NCBI GenBank assembly: GCA_930367205.1
Contig: OV884011.1
Span: forward strand, 142,163,937-142,227,936
Length of the DNA: 64,000 nt
Direction: 5' to 3'
From: Acanthosoma haemorrhoidale
Taxonomy: Eukaryota > Arthropoda > Insecta > Hemiptera > Acanthosomatidae
A program made the position numbers and the translations under genes. The notes below the pieces were generated by a model. The model did no database searches, was not told the origin of the DNA, and saw only the letters and a list, made by a program, of their open reading frames with translations. Positions 30,829 through 43,234 of the stretch are shown here, in pieces; the first letter of the stretch is position 1, and every line of letters begins with the position of its first letter.

Positions 30829-33800
30829 ATGTCCTATTTTGAAGTGGTACTGTTTAAGACAATATACATTGTGGGATAACCCCACAGGAGTGCATTTTAA
30901 TGACGGCGTTGTAAGTTGAGGCGCTCATGAAAACTGTTCGCTATCTGCATATTGATAGGCGGTAGGGAATGAAGTGGCTGCTGGGGGTACCGGCATCAAT
31001 CACTGCCGGGAATTTTCACGTCATGCCCCCACTTCCTCATCATCCTGCTCCTCCTTGAAAAATGTTTAATATAAGTGTTTTAGGGACTCAAGACTGGCTT
31101 AATATAGGATCCTGCAGGGCCCCATCCCTCACTTCAGCCCTCCGTATGTTTTCATTCGTGTTCAGTCCTCTCTCTCTTTTCTACCTTGTGTTCCCTGTTG
31201 TTTTGGAACGGGAGATGGAATTTACTAAATTCATTTCTCAAATCAAAGCAATTTTTAGATTCAAGGCTCTGCAAATTGGTTTTATTTTCAATACAGTAAT
31301 AAGGCCGATGAAATGATGGGAAAGGCATTACGTTCCTACAGGTCGACCTGCCTTTGTAGTCTACGACTCGGCAGTGGAAATGGTATAAACTTTGAAGGTA
31401 TCATCAACAACATCCTGTTTTAATCTTAAGCATTTTGGCTAGGATATCAATAGAGCGAAAAAAATGAAAGGATTTTGACTATTAGAACAAGTTATGTATA
31501 AAACGGCTGCCATGCCAGGATAACGTAGTTTTGGAATTTAACAACGTACCGTGGTTTTGTCCCATATGGTAAGATGAGTATGAATAAATAGTGTATGGAA
31601 AAACATCAAATACATACCTCCGTTCAACTTGAAATCAAAATTTTAGTCATAACATGTTTACATCTTATAACTAGAAAAAAATAATAAAATATTTCTTACA
31701 CATACCATATACAAACGCATTGGATAGTTCATAATAGAAATGAAACAAAAAACCCTTTATTTTAGCACCGAATTCCCATATGATAATAATGGTGATGTTA
31801 ATTGTCGAATTTTTCGTTTCAATTTTCCTACATATAAACCAATGAGTGGATATTTTATTTTTAAGTATTAAGGGTATTTTAGTATAATTTTAGAAGCGCT
31901 TTTAGCGTATGGCGACAATATGAAATCAACCAATGTATATGAAATGAAAAAAAAAAATCAGTTTTGTGTGACAAAAAAGCATTGAAAGATCGACCACAAA
32001 GAGGAAAAATATGAATAAAATAATTTGAAAAAAATCCAGTAAATAAAATTACATACGTTAATTGTTATAAAAATGAACAAAGAAAATCGTTACAATACAA
32101 TATTACTATAAAAAATAGATGCAATTTACACATGCTAATTAAATCAAAGATTGTAAATAATGAGCTTATAAAGGAGATTTCAACTGCTTAAGAATAAAAG
32201 AGAGTTGTGGTGATAAATTCGAGTGGTCCAACCAGAGATAAATCAATGATCTTTTACACAATTACTAGGGGAGAAGGTTAATTCCTATCGGATTGAATCA
32301 TTTTTGAAGCCACTGAGGTATCTCCTAGATCTAGACGACAGATGACTCTGTGACTGTTGGAGCAGATAGTGCCCCAGGCTAGGCGGTGGAGTTCTGCTAT
32401 GCTTTCCGAAGCTATTTTTCCTCTAACAGAAAACTTGAAAAATAATGTGATCCAACCCAGGAAAATAACATTGCCAAGGATGCCAGCCTTTGTTTTTTTT
32501 TCAAACTAATGTTCCTTTGTTAAGAAGCTTTCACGTAGAGGTGTTTTTTTAGGGAAGTATTTTAATTTTCCCTACGAGTTTTATTTGATAGAATCACTTA
32601 TAACTTTAATATTATTAATGCCGTCTAAAAGCTAGTCAATTTTACCACGCTTCAATGTTCAAATACCAAACATATTAAGTACATAAAAACGAATATGATA
32701 CATACTAGTTCATCAGAGAACTTGCGAACCGAAAAAAATAAATAAACTATACTACCAGTTTTTACCACCAGACGTATTTTGCCAACCCATTATGAATCAA
32801 ATTGTATTTATGAGTGTATGTTTACATGATTTTCGCTCCACCAAAGGACGTTTCCTATTGTCAATCCGTTCCCAAGATAGATTTAAAAAAAAGAAAAAAA
32901 ACAACACGAGTTTGACAAAAAGTACACTAGAGTTACAGGATATAGCTGTATATCAGAGTATATAACGCTGATTGAGAAAATGTGGCCAAAAGTTGAAAAA
33001 GTCATATTCTAGGCGGATATTGTGGTGCGAATGCAGTAAAATCAGGTTTTATGAGAAAGCGGATGGTTTTCTATAAATAAAGGTCTATAAAGAATCAACG
33101 CATTGACATACAAAAGTGCGTTTGACAGGTTTTGATTACCGTTTTGACTGAAATAAAATAAAAATACCTTTATTTCTGGGAGGTCTTTCGATAAGGTTAA
33201 CAAAATAGTTCTGTGAAGCCGAGAAAAAAAATACATAACAATACATTGATATTTTAGATGTTTAGTATACACATCAGGAGTGGTTTCACATATATTGTTT
33301 TTTTTTTTTTAAACACCATTTATTTAAAGGAACATTTTATTGATCATATTCACGTCTACTATCACGGAAGAAAACTAGACACCAATAAAAAGATATAGGC
33401 ATCCAGTAATATTCTGAAAGATCTTATTCAATGGCTATGGAATAGATATTTGATCTAACGAAGAAAATAAGAGGCAACAGTGACAATAAGCCGGAAACGA
33501 CACTTCTAAGACAGTTGTGCGAGGCCCGGCCCGCTATTTAGCAAGGAGAGGCACTCGACCTGTAGGCCATTCTGTTTAATTCCCAACTGGAGTTCAATAA
33601 ACAAGGGTTTAATTGCAGCCCCTAAGCCGCCTTGACACCCCACTCGTTATTAAACAGGTGCTCCCCCGGTATTACAGTTTATGAGCCCCTCGCTGCTCGA
33701 GCATGGAGCCACTGGAAATCCTAGTGAGGCTATGTCGCGCTCCTAACTCTCATTTGTGATGTCTGATATTGTGGAGCGATGTCAAAGTCGGTGGACTCAT

Positions 33801-35464
33801 CTCAAATGCACTCATCATGCAAATGATGATATACAATAAAATAAGCTTTAATCCCTTCTCAGGAGAGGATCATATTCTCATGATCACAATAAACGCCATT
33901 AAAAGTTATTACTGATATAATAATGACAGAGCATTCCGTGAAGAAACTACACGGGGGCTATTCCCCATATTGCTTACATGCCAAAAAAAAAAAATTCTTA
34001 TTTAAAATACCATTTGTTAATTCATTCAGTTAATCAGTTTGTGATCAGTAACATTATTTAAATATGGTTCTTCTACGATTGTAAAGTTATTAAACGTGTT
34101 AAAGAAATGCTCGGAGGGAAGGAATAATTAAGATGAAAAACAACAAGACCAATTGTTTGGTTTTTTTTCCTATTCTATACTTCTAATGAGACCCAAGCCA
34201 AATGGTAATTTAACTAGACTAAAAAGTTCGACAACGAAAGGCTTTAGACATTCAAAAAAATGTATACAGAATTAAATGTTAACCTTGGCAAAATTTTAAG
34301 GGATGAGAAAGTACTTTTCAATAAAGAGCAAACTTTAACGAGCAGGGGGGAAAAAAGAGACAGTATTTTTCCAATGAATTCAGTTAAACACTAATGAAGG
34401 ATTCGTGGGAAACGTAACAGATATATTTCCTTATATATAATATAATTAAGTATTACTACTTAAAATTATAGACTTTAAAAAATTTATCTTTTGAAAACAT
34501 AATTGAATAAACAAAAAATGGATTGTATTTAAATTTAATTCTTCAATTTTCTTTGTTTCCTCAGATCTAGGTTGTACAATTCAAAGCGATTAAATTTTCA
34601 ATGCATCTTTAAAATGAAACTTGATATGAAACTGTTTCTCAAAGATCTATACACAAATTAATTATTATCAGTCTAATAAAAAGCCTATTTTAAAAAGTGT
34701 GTGTTTGTGTTGTGTTGTGTTTTTATTAATACATCATTCCTTATAATAAAGAGTTTGTGTGTAATTTAATTAACTTAAAGTATTTGAGCGTTTTCCCTCA
34801 ATTTCGTTAATAATGTATTATAATATTTTTGGAGGGTCCTGGAACTAAGTTTTATGCCATTTTTTTCTTTCTTATACCTCTAGTGCTTCGCGATACATAC
34901 ATATGTGTATTAGAATATTATTAAAGATTATTATATATATAATATATATTGAAACCTACCTCATTTTTTACCATCTCGCTTTTTACTTTACTTGATCAAT
35001 TTAACTTAACTAACTTGGCAGGTCCGTCATGAGACCTTTAATTCAAATTGTTTTATGTCTTTGACATAGGAATTTATTCCGATTGAATCGCTCGATCTCA
35101 AGGCTAATGTTGTGGTTATTAATAAATTGAGAAACTAGGAATTGTGAAATATATTCAAATAAAATGGTTATGACAAATAATTATAATTAACATAGAGTAT
35201 TGACAAAATGTATTGTTAAGGCCAGATAAAGTTTTTGTTTTGTTGGAAAAGTGAAGTAAATTGAATTAATTTTTTTATCTTTATTTAAAAAATTAATTTG
35301 TTTGTTAGATTTAATTATTTATTATTTTCGTTACTGACGTAAAAAACTGTTAATAAAAATCGTTTTTTTTTATTGTTCATGTAAAATATGATTGTGTAAT
35401 TTCTATTCATTATATTTCGTAAGATTAAATTGTAATCTAAGTTAAATACCTAAAGGAAAATTCC
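30829..35464. other. Long AT-rich stretch without a supported gene, duplicate of 2216-6855
   Basis: No gene is seen, and the content is the same as in the first copy. Single-base differences from copy 1 include one near 34743. Confidence 0.5.
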
Positions 35465-36277
35465 ATACCTAGGACAGTGGCACTTTGGACTTTTGGTAGG
35501 GGAACTTGTGGGCCCAAGCCCATTTACGTCAGTGTTGAGGTAACGTCTGAAGGGTTAAGGTGTACCGATCTCAGACTTAATTGGCCATTTGGCCAAAATC
35601 ATACCTATATGATATTCAACGTTCCCCTTGGAGCTTGGAATCGCCGCCCTGCGGTTGGATTTTTTTTGAGCCTCAACCTGACCACGACAGCTCTACGTTT
35701 TGTTTGCAGCCCGCACCCGCGAGAGCGCTTGAACTGCAACTTGCCGCTGCGTGAATATACACTTATTTCATATATACACTAAAAGTGACGAGAATTTGGT
35801 TAATTCCTTTAATTATTAAGGATAAAAGATATTTTTTATTTTGAAACCAGTCTGTCTTACATTGGCAAATTTTATTATTATTAACCAGGCCTGGGTATTT
35901 TATTTTGCTCCTCATTTTTTTTATGAAATTTTTTTTTATAATATTCTGTTTAATTTTAGAATAAATGTATTGTGAATTGGCATCAACTCTTATTTTCATT
36001 AATTTACAGTCCACTAGTTCATGCTAATGAACCAACCTGTGTTTGAATTATCACTTGGAAGTATATAATACTACACGGGTAGTTCAGCGTAAACATAATT
36101 GATCCTCCGGGCCCACATCACAATACATTCTAGCATTTATTTATTTATTCTTTGGATTAATTATTTAATTTATGTTTAATTTCATGTAATTTACACATTT
36201 CAGCAATTGTTAGGTGCCAGTTGGGAAACCTATCGTTATTTGCATTTTAATTAATTTTTTTTAATTTTTAATTTTTT
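35465..36277 (+). mobile_element. Probable BEL/Pao LTR and leader, duplicate
   Basis: Counterpart of 6856-7665. A T run near 35660 is one base shorter, which shifts the open frame here and argues that the frame is not coding. Confidence 0.3.
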
Positions 36278-36292
36278 TTGTTTAAACTAAAA

Positions 36293-36973
36293 ATGGGTCC
36301 AAAAGTTGACAAACCAGACTATGAAGGAACGTGGAGTACCCTACATGACGAATTTGAGGACTTAAGGGACGATATAAAAGAAACAAAGGAATTAGGTCAT
36401 GCTGTAACTGAAAATTCAGAACAACTTCCTGTTTTTAAAGCTAGACTATCACGATTAGACGCTACTTTCCAAAAGTTTAACAAAACTGTCACAAATGTGA
36501 AACGATATGCTAAATTACTAAAGAAAGATTGCACTGATTATGACAGGATAAGAAAGGAGGTTCGCAATCATTTTTATGAAGCGTTATCACTTGACTGAGA
36601 ACAATCAACCCTAGATCAAACGTTGAATTCATCTTCAACGGAAACCCAAAATCCCTTATTCAAACTGCCCTCTATAAATCTTCCTTCCTTTCACGGTGAG
36701 CTGACAAAGTGGACTTCATTCAAAGACACTTATGTTTCATTAATTCATGAAAATCGATCCTTATCGCCTATTCAAAAGTTTCATTACCTCAAATCGTCCT
36801 TAAAAGGCCCTGCCCTGCAATGTGTGGCATCCATTCCAATTACTGCCCCTGATTATCCACAGGCGTGGCTCAGTTTGACGAAACGGTATGACAACAAACG
36901 AATTCAAGCTACCAATTTGCTTGCAAGAATTTTTACTTTCAAGCCATTACAACAATGTATGGTTCTTCAATAG
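36293..36973 (+). pseudogene. BEL/Pao gag, truncated, duplicate
   Basis: Same broken gag as at 7681, with the in-frame TGA at 36596-36598. One codon just before the stop differs (Gly in copy 1, Asp here). The shared nonsense codon shows that the gag was already dead before the duplication. Confidence 0.8.
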
Positions 36974-37041
36974 CATGGTAACCGCCAATTCGGGAGCTTG
37001 CCACTGCGTTCTTCTCGACGGCTTGGCTAAGACTGAGAAAA

Positions 37042-37161
37042 TGACCCTTACCATATGTGAGGGTTCATGATCTTTATTTTCAAATATCATGAATGTTACA
37101 ATATATATATATATATATATATATAGTGTAATTTATAGTTCATGATGCAGTGTAAGGGTCA
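37042..37161. repeat. Palindromic hairpin element, duplicate
   Basis: Counterpart of 8430-8545 with the same 10-bp terminal inverted repeat and a central AT run that is a few bases longer. Confidence 0.5.
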
Positions 37162-37346
37162 ACGAAACCATACCAACTTTTTACACTTTTGATCAGGTGT
37201 AACCTATTTTTAATAAATTAAGAACTCTACTCCTTGAAGCTCAATTAACCATTTATGATTGTTAAGAAAACAATTCCTGGAATGAGACCGTAATCTTTAA
37301 TGGTTTATGTCATGAATTTATATTTAATTCGAATTCCATAAGTTTC

Positions 37347-37357
37347 TGCGCATGCGC
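37347..37357 (+). promoter_or_regulatory. NRF-1/Ewg-like palindrome, duplicate
   Basis: TGCGCATGCGC nine bases inside the element, as in copy 1. Confidence 0.4.
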
Positions 37358-37604
37358 TACTATTAACAACCACGTACAACTATCGCTCTCCAAATCAATA
37401 CCGATAACTACCGTTATAGACCCTTTTTCGTCTTTGGGATTGTGTCAACTGGCAACTTAAGTGAGGTGGCCACGAGGGAGCCCTCAATAAGTGAGTAGAT
37501 CGCTAGTACATTGGTGTAAAGTGTAAATAATAGTGACATCGGAGAGAGTAGTCGGCCATCTTGACTGAGGCATCAGTCGTCGTTCACGATACATAGCCGT
37601 TCTG

Positions 37605-37652
37605 AGCCAGACCTGATAGGTGGCTCAGAGCCAGACCTGATAGGTGGCTCAG
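37605..37652 (+). repeat. 24-bp tandem repeat in the Jockey 5' UTR, two units
   Basis: Two units against three in copy 1 (8989-9060): either replication slippage after duplication or an allelic difference. Confidence 0.85.
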
Positions 37653-37756
37653 AGCCAAGACCGGTGACTCGCCATTGGAATCCCACCGGCACTACGTATT
37701 TTATTTATTATTTTCTTTTTTTTTTTTAACTAACAAAAATCTTAGCTAATGACAAA

Positions 37757-39085
37757 ATGAGATTTTATCAGCAGATAATATCACAAAATAAAAAGAAAAG
37801 ATCGAGGTCCTTAGGCCCAACTCCACCAACGTCGCCAGTAAAGCGAAAACCCAGACGCTCAAATAGGAACATCCCTACAAACTCATCTGCTGCCAGCTCT
37901 ATGGAAGATCTACCACCACTTGCCAGCACTTCAAAAGAAGAAACTGTAGCAGAATCTCCATTCTTCACACCGAATAGCTTCGAGGTACTGAGAAATAGTC
38001 AACCTGACGACATGGAAGTTATTCAAACACCAACACAGCCCAAGCCGCCTGCTATATTCGTAAGGAATATTAGCAATTTCAAACTATTGTGCTCACAAAT
38101 GAGCAAAGTTGTAGGTACCGGAAAATATACGTGCCTCAATCGCTCTCGGGATACAAAAATTTCCCCAGACACTCCGGATACTTATCGAGCGATCATTAAG
38201 TATTTGGAAGAAACCAATGCAGACTTCCATACATACCAGTTGAAACAAGAACGATCGCTTCGAGTAGTGATAAGAAATCTGCACCCGACCACACCAGCTG
38301 ATGAAATTGAAGACGAACTATCAGCTCTGGGGTTCAAAGTTCGGCAAATAACCAACGTTTTACGTGAGGACAGACAACAAAACGAATCCACCAAAACGGC
38401 ATTACCGTTATTTTTTGTAGATCTCGAGCGGACACCTGGCGTGGAGAAAATTTATGAATTAACAACCCTGTATTACACAAGAATACAGGTCGAAAAACCT
38501 TACCCCAATAGAGACATCGTCCAATGCCATAATTGCCAAGCATATGGGCACACAAAATCGTATTGCCACCACCCTCCTAGGTGTGTAAAGTGTAGTGGGC
38601 AGCACAAAAGCGAATTGTGCAAAAAGCCCCTAAAATCGCCTGCTGTATGCGTGCTCTGCCAGGAAGACCATCCGGCCAACTACAAGGGCTGTGAGGCCTA
38701 TAGAATCCTCAAGTCCAGGAGCGAGCAACGTCGCCGGCCGGAAGAAGAGAAGCCAGTAAGAGGTAGCTCAAGAAGCACCCCCACCAGAAATTTGAGGCCT
38801 TCTGTCTCTTTTGCTGATGCCGTTCGGAACAGAGAGCAGTCACAGGCACTGCCCACTTCTCGTCCGCAAGTATCTCTTCCCCAGCATTCCGCTCATCCCG
38901 CCAACCAGCAAACCCAATCCCATCCTCAACCACACATCTCGCATATTCCTTCACCACCAAGCTCTTCAGATCTCACTAGCCTATTAACATCATTCCTTAC
39001 AGAATTCAGAACCCTAATTACCCCTCTCATTTCCCTTCTTACAAATCTTGTCTCCTACCTTATCCCCGTTAAACAAAATCCATAA
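37757..39085 (+). CDS. Jockey ORF1, duplicate
   Basis: 442 residues with the same protein sequence as ORF1 at 9165, including the three zinc knuckles at 257-312. Intact. It ends in TAA directly followed, in the same frame, by ORF2. Confidence 0.93.
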   Translation: MRFYQQIISQNKKKRSRSLGPTPPTSPVKRKPRRSNRNIPTNSSAASSMEDLPPLASTSKEETVAESPFFTPNSFEVLRNSQPDDMEVIQTPTQPKPPAIFVRNISNFKLLCSQMSKVVGTGKYTCLNRSRDTKISPDTPDTYRAIIKYLEETNADFHTYQLKQERSLRVVIRNLHPTTPADEIEDELSALGFKVRQITNVLREDRQQNESTKTALPLFFVDLERTPGVEKIYELTTLYYTRIQVEKPYPNRDIVQCHNCQAYGHTKSYCHHPPRCVKCSGQHKSELCKKPLKSPAVCVLCQEDHPANYKGCEAYRILKSRSEQRRRPEEEKPVRGSSRSTPTRNLRPSVSFADAVRNREQSQALPTSRPQVSLPQHSAHPANQQTQSHPQPHISHIPSPPSSSDLTSLLTSFLTEFRTLITPLISLLTNLVSYLIPVKQNP

Positions 39086-41776
39086 GTGGATCCTTTAGAC
39101 TCCTTATCCATTCTCCTTTGGAATGCGAATGGTGTTCGCACCCACACTAACGAACTGACAGCACTACTCCATGACAAGAAGATCGACGTAGCTCTTATTA
39201 CTGAAACAAGACTTATGAGCAAACGACCATTTACCGTTCGACAGTACCAGACTTATCGTACTGATCACCCAGATGGAACAGCTCATGCAGGTACCGCTGT
39301 CATTGTCCATAACTCCATATCCCACCACATAGTTCCTTTGGTATCACATGATTTCCTTCAATCCACTGCAGTGTCAATCACCACCTTCACTTTTCCTCTT
39401 ACACTTGCATCAACGTACTGCCCTCCCAATAAATCCATTTCCGACTCCCAATTCATCTCCTTTCTAGACTCCATCGGACATCGTTTCCTTGTGGGTGGGG
39501 ACTTTAATGCGAAGCACCAACACTGGGGGTCAAGATCCACAAATACACGAGGACGTGCTTTGCTGTCTGCACTCACACGGAAACATTGCTCCACTATCAC
39601 TCCTGACACAGCCACCTATTGGCCATCAGATCCCAACCGAAATCCTGATCTCCTTGACTTCTTTTTTTACAATAGTTTAGGAACACTAAACTATTCACTC
39701 AAGCGCCTCGATGACCTTTCCTCCGATCATAGCCCTTTATTATTAACCATTTCCTTAAGACCAATTCACAAACTGCCTCCTCCTTCATTTATTAGGGGCC
39801 CAGTAGACTGGGACCACTTCCGTCAGCTTCTTACAGAGTCCGTAAACCTCAAATTATCCCTGAAAACATCCCAAGACCTAGACGATGCAGTGCATTCTTT
39901 CACTACTCTGGTCCAGAGGTCGGCTTGGGAGGCATCGTCACCCCATCGTCACACAAAATTCCACAATCATAATCGTTTACCTCAGCATCTCAAAGATCTA
40001 ATCCAATCCAAACGCCGCTCCAGAACAGTGTGGCAAAGATCCCGGCATCCTATTGATCGTCGCACGTACAATCAGTACTGCCGATTGGTAAAGCGGCGAT
40101 TGGCATCCTTCCGTTCCGATTCTTTCAATTCCTACCTCTCCTCTCTGTCCACCAGGGATAATTCCTTGTGGAACGTAACCAAAAAAATCCTAAAGTATCA
40201 ACCTGTTTCACACCCACTCCGTCGTGATGATGGGTCCTGGGCGGCTTCGGATGGGGATAGGTCGGAGGAATTTGCTCTGCATCTTACCCATACTTTCACA
40301 CCTCACCTTTCTCATCAAAGCCATACTCACAGCACAACTGTGGGAGATTTCCTCACTTCACCTATTCCTCTCTCTCTTCTACCAAAAGCCGTTAACCCCT
40401 CTGAGGTTAAATACCTTATGAAAAACTTACCTTACCGAAAATCCCCTGGATATGATCTCCTTACTCCTCAAATTCTCAAACAACTTCCTCCTAAAGCCAT
40501 AATCTTCCTAACCTACATATATAATTGCATAATCCGAACGACGCACTTTCCTCTCCTCTGGAAACACTCCATTATTGTCCTATTCGCCAAACCCGGTAAA
40601 CCACCCAATGACGCCTCATCTTATCGTCCAATTAGCCTACTCCCTATCCTCTCAAAAATATTTGAGAAACTCCTACTAAAACGTCTACTTCCCATTGTTG
40701 AATCCAAAAACCTTTTTCCCACACACCAGTTTGGCTTCCGCCAACGACATTCCACTGCTCAACAAGGCCTTCGCGTTGTTGATCACATCTCCTCAGCCCT
40801 TGAAACCAAACAGTATTGCACTGCTGCCTTTCTCGATATAGCTCAAGCTTTTGACAGGGTTTGGCACGCAGGTTTGCTCTACAAGCTCAAAAGATATTTA
40901 CCACAGACCCTTTTCCTAATCCTACAGTCCTACCTTTCAAACCGCTTCTTCCAAGTCCGCTGTGGTTTAGAATACTCTAACTACTATCCCATAAGTGCAG
41001 GAGTTCCACAGGGCAGTGTCCTGGGCCCCATCCTCTATAACCTATACACCGCTGATGTCCCCTCTACTCCCAATACCTTCTTGGCCACATTTGCAGATGA
41101 CACTGCAGTCTTGTCATCCCATCCAGACCCCGACATAGCATCCCATAACCTTCAAAAACACCTTGACGAGATCGAGTATTGGTGCAATCAATGGCGGATC
41201 AAAGTTAATGAAGCAAAATGCTCCCACATTACCTTCACCCTTTGTCGCAAGTCTGGTCCACTAGTTTATTTTAATTCTATTCCTCTCCCTGTATCCGAGA
41301 CAGTACGGTACTTAGGCTTCCATCTTGACAAACGACTGACCTGGAACCCACATACGAGACTAAAAAGACAAGAACTAAACAGACGCTTTGGACAACTGTA
41401 CAGACTACTTCAAAGGACATCCCATCTCTCAATAGAAAATAAACTACTAATCTACAAAGTTATACTTAAACCAATCTGGACATACGGAATAGAGCTATGG
41501 GGGACAGCAAAAAAGTCTAACATCAAGCGTATCCAATCCTTTCAATCAAAAGTCCTGAGAACAATAGTAAATGCCCCTTATTATGTCAGCAACAAAACCC
41601 TTCATAACGACCTTAATATACCCTACATTCTAGAACTCATCCCTTCCAAGTTTACGAAATTCCACAGTAGCCTTTCCAACCACCCTAATCCTGTAGCACA
41701 GTCAATGCACTGCGCCACTCATCCCTATAATCCTCCTCGGAGACTGAAACGGCAGTGGCCTCGTGACCTGCTATAA
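39086..41776 (+). CDS. Jockey ORF2, duplicate
   Basis: 896 open codons with endonuclease and reverse transcriptase residues as in copy 1. Two replacements are seen: Ile to Phe (TKIHNHN to TKFHNHN) between the endonuclease and reverse transcriptase domains, and Leu to Met in KYLLKNL. Neither touches a catalytic residue. It has the same GTG opening after the ORF1 stop and no early ATG. Confidence 0.93.
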   Translation: MDPLDSLSILLWNANGVRTHTNELTALLHDKKIDVALITETRLMSKRPFTVRQYQTYRTDHPDGTAHAGTAVIVHNSISHHIVPLVSHDFLQSTAVSITTFTFPLTLASTYCPPNKSISDSQFISFLDSIGHRFLVGGDFNAKHQHWGSRSTNTRGRALLSALTRKHCSTITPDTATYWPSDPNRNPDLLDFFFYNSLGTLNYSLKRLDDLSSDHSPLLLTISLRPIHKLPPPSFIRGPVDWDHFRQLLTESVNLKLSLKTSQDLDDAVHSFTTLVQRSAWEASSPHRHTKFHNHNRLPQHLKDLIQSKRRSRTVWQRSRHPIDRRTYNQYCRLVKRRLASFRSDSFNSYLSSLSTRDNSLWNVTKKILKYQPVSHPLRRDDGSWAASDGDRSEEFALHLTHTFTPHLSHQSHTHSTTVGDFLTSPIPLSLLPKAVNPSEVKYLMKNLPYRKSPGYDLLTPQILKQLPPKAIIFLTYIYNCIIRTTHFPLLWKHSIIVLFAKPGKPPNDASSYRPISLLPILSKIFEKLLLKRLLPIVESKNLFPTHQFGFRQRHSTAQQGLRVVDHISSALETKQYCTAAFLDIAQAFDRVWHAGLLYKLKRYLPQTLFLILQSYLSNRFFQVRCGLEYSNYYPISAGVPQGSVLGPILYNLYTADVPSTPNTFLATFADDTAVLSSHPDPDIASHNLQKHLDEIEYWCNQWRIKVNEAKCSHITFTLCRKSGPLVYFNSIPLPVSETVRYLGFHLDKRLTWNPHTRLKRQELNRRFGQLYRLLQRTSHLSIENKLLIYKVILKPIWTYGIELWGTAKKSNIKRIQSFQSKVLRTIVNAPYYVSNKTLHNDLNIPYILELIPSKFTKFHSSLSNHPNPVAQSMHCATHPYNPPRRLKRQWPRDLL

Positions 41777-42105
41777 ACGCGTGACAGTGGGAGTCCTGGC
41801 AATGGCCAGTCTCTCCAATCATGTCCTGAGCGTCTGTGGCTCTCGCGCTCTTGGTCAGCATCCACTGGCTAGTATCCGGTGACGCGGCTGACGGAGGAGC
41901 GTGGGGGACTTCCCAAGACTCCGCTTTCTCTTTGCGGTGGATTTGGGGGGTCTCTGGGCTGTCTGTAAATATTGTATGAATGAGCGAGTGAATGATGAAC
42001 TGTAAATATTGTATGAATGAGAGCATATATCTTAATTACTTATTGCCCTATAAAGGCAGATTGTAAATATTGCACAATAAAGGAATAATTAAAAATTCGA
42101 ATTCC

Positions 42106-43234
42106 TATGTACCTTGAATGTATGTACGTACCATGTTTAATAGACTTTATCGTTTAAGAATGAAATGGTAAATGCTTGCTGATAACGTATAACGTATAAC
42201 GACAAAGTGGCAGCTTAAACTACATTGGCTGAAGTAATGATGTAAATCCTTAGAAAGTTTATAACTATATACTACAAAAATAAGTGGTTTTGACACCTAT
42301 ACGCAAAAGGGTTAAGAATTAACAAAGAATCATTGACTTGAAGATACACAGATTACTGGCTAGAGCGTGATCAGGCTACGAAACGAAATTGTGGACCCCC
42401 CCCCTCACGGCAATAACCATAAGGTGCAAAAACAATAGCCGCATCTGTGGAGGAACCCGGACCGTGGCTAAATGCTCCAGTTTACAAAGTTCTGAATTAG
42501 TTTTCTCCTTAATGTCTTTCTCCTAATAACAGGGGGGAGGGAGTAAACCTCTCTCCCCTCCTCCGACCTGAAGATGTGCTTAAGCCCTTCCCACGGCGAC
42601 CCTTTAATTGAAGGGATTAACCGGAGTTAGTGGTCTCCCTAGGATTATGCCGATTAATACTAACGGCCGAAAAACTTCCTCAGTACTACGCTCATAAATC
42701 TATAATGCTACTACTACAGGTATATATTAATGGCAAGCGAAGGGCTTTCATGTTGCATTTGTCTTCAACATTTCACTCAGGTCTATTTTTACCCTTCTGT
42801 AACTGCATAGGTCCATCAAGATAGCTATGAACTCTTTAAGATTTTGTTTGATCACGATTTAATTTCTACTTATTTTAGAGTTTAAACGAGTTAGTTGCAT
42901 CGCATTATTAAAATTGTTTTCACGGATACGAAAATGATTTTTATGACATTTAGTAAATCAAGATCAATAATTGTATGCCTTAGGTAATAAAATTACCACC
43001 AACATTAGTATGTTTAATAACCAAGTGATTTATTAAATTATGATATTTTAACGGGGTTATTATAGTTTTCGCATATTTGAAGCATTGAGTATGACTTCAA
43101 TAGATAATATCATCTATCTATATGATTGGGGTTTTTATAACAGGCGAGTTTTTGTAATTCTAGTACATCACTTACACAATACATATTAATCAGAAAGCGA
43201 TATTTTGAAATTAACTCAGCTCAGCGGAAGACTG
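42106..43234. other. Intergenic, duplicate of 13514-14642
   Basis: No gene is seen; same unclassified GC-richer block at about 42400-42650. Confidence 0.5.

Larger units (their letters stand above)
37338..42093 (+). mobile_element. Full-length Jockey, segmental duplicate
   Basis: Counterpart of 8722-13501, with the same AATTCGAATTCC duplication at 37326-37337 and 42094-42105. Shared flanks prove copying with the surrounding DNA. It is 24 bp shorter because one 5' monomer is missing. ORF1 is identical in sequence; ORF2 differs at two residues. Confidence 0.93.

Noticed and set aside
37338..42093. Second full-length Jockey as an independent insertion
   Set aside because: It shares the same target-site duplication and long identical flanks with 8722-13501, so it was copied by segmental duplication.
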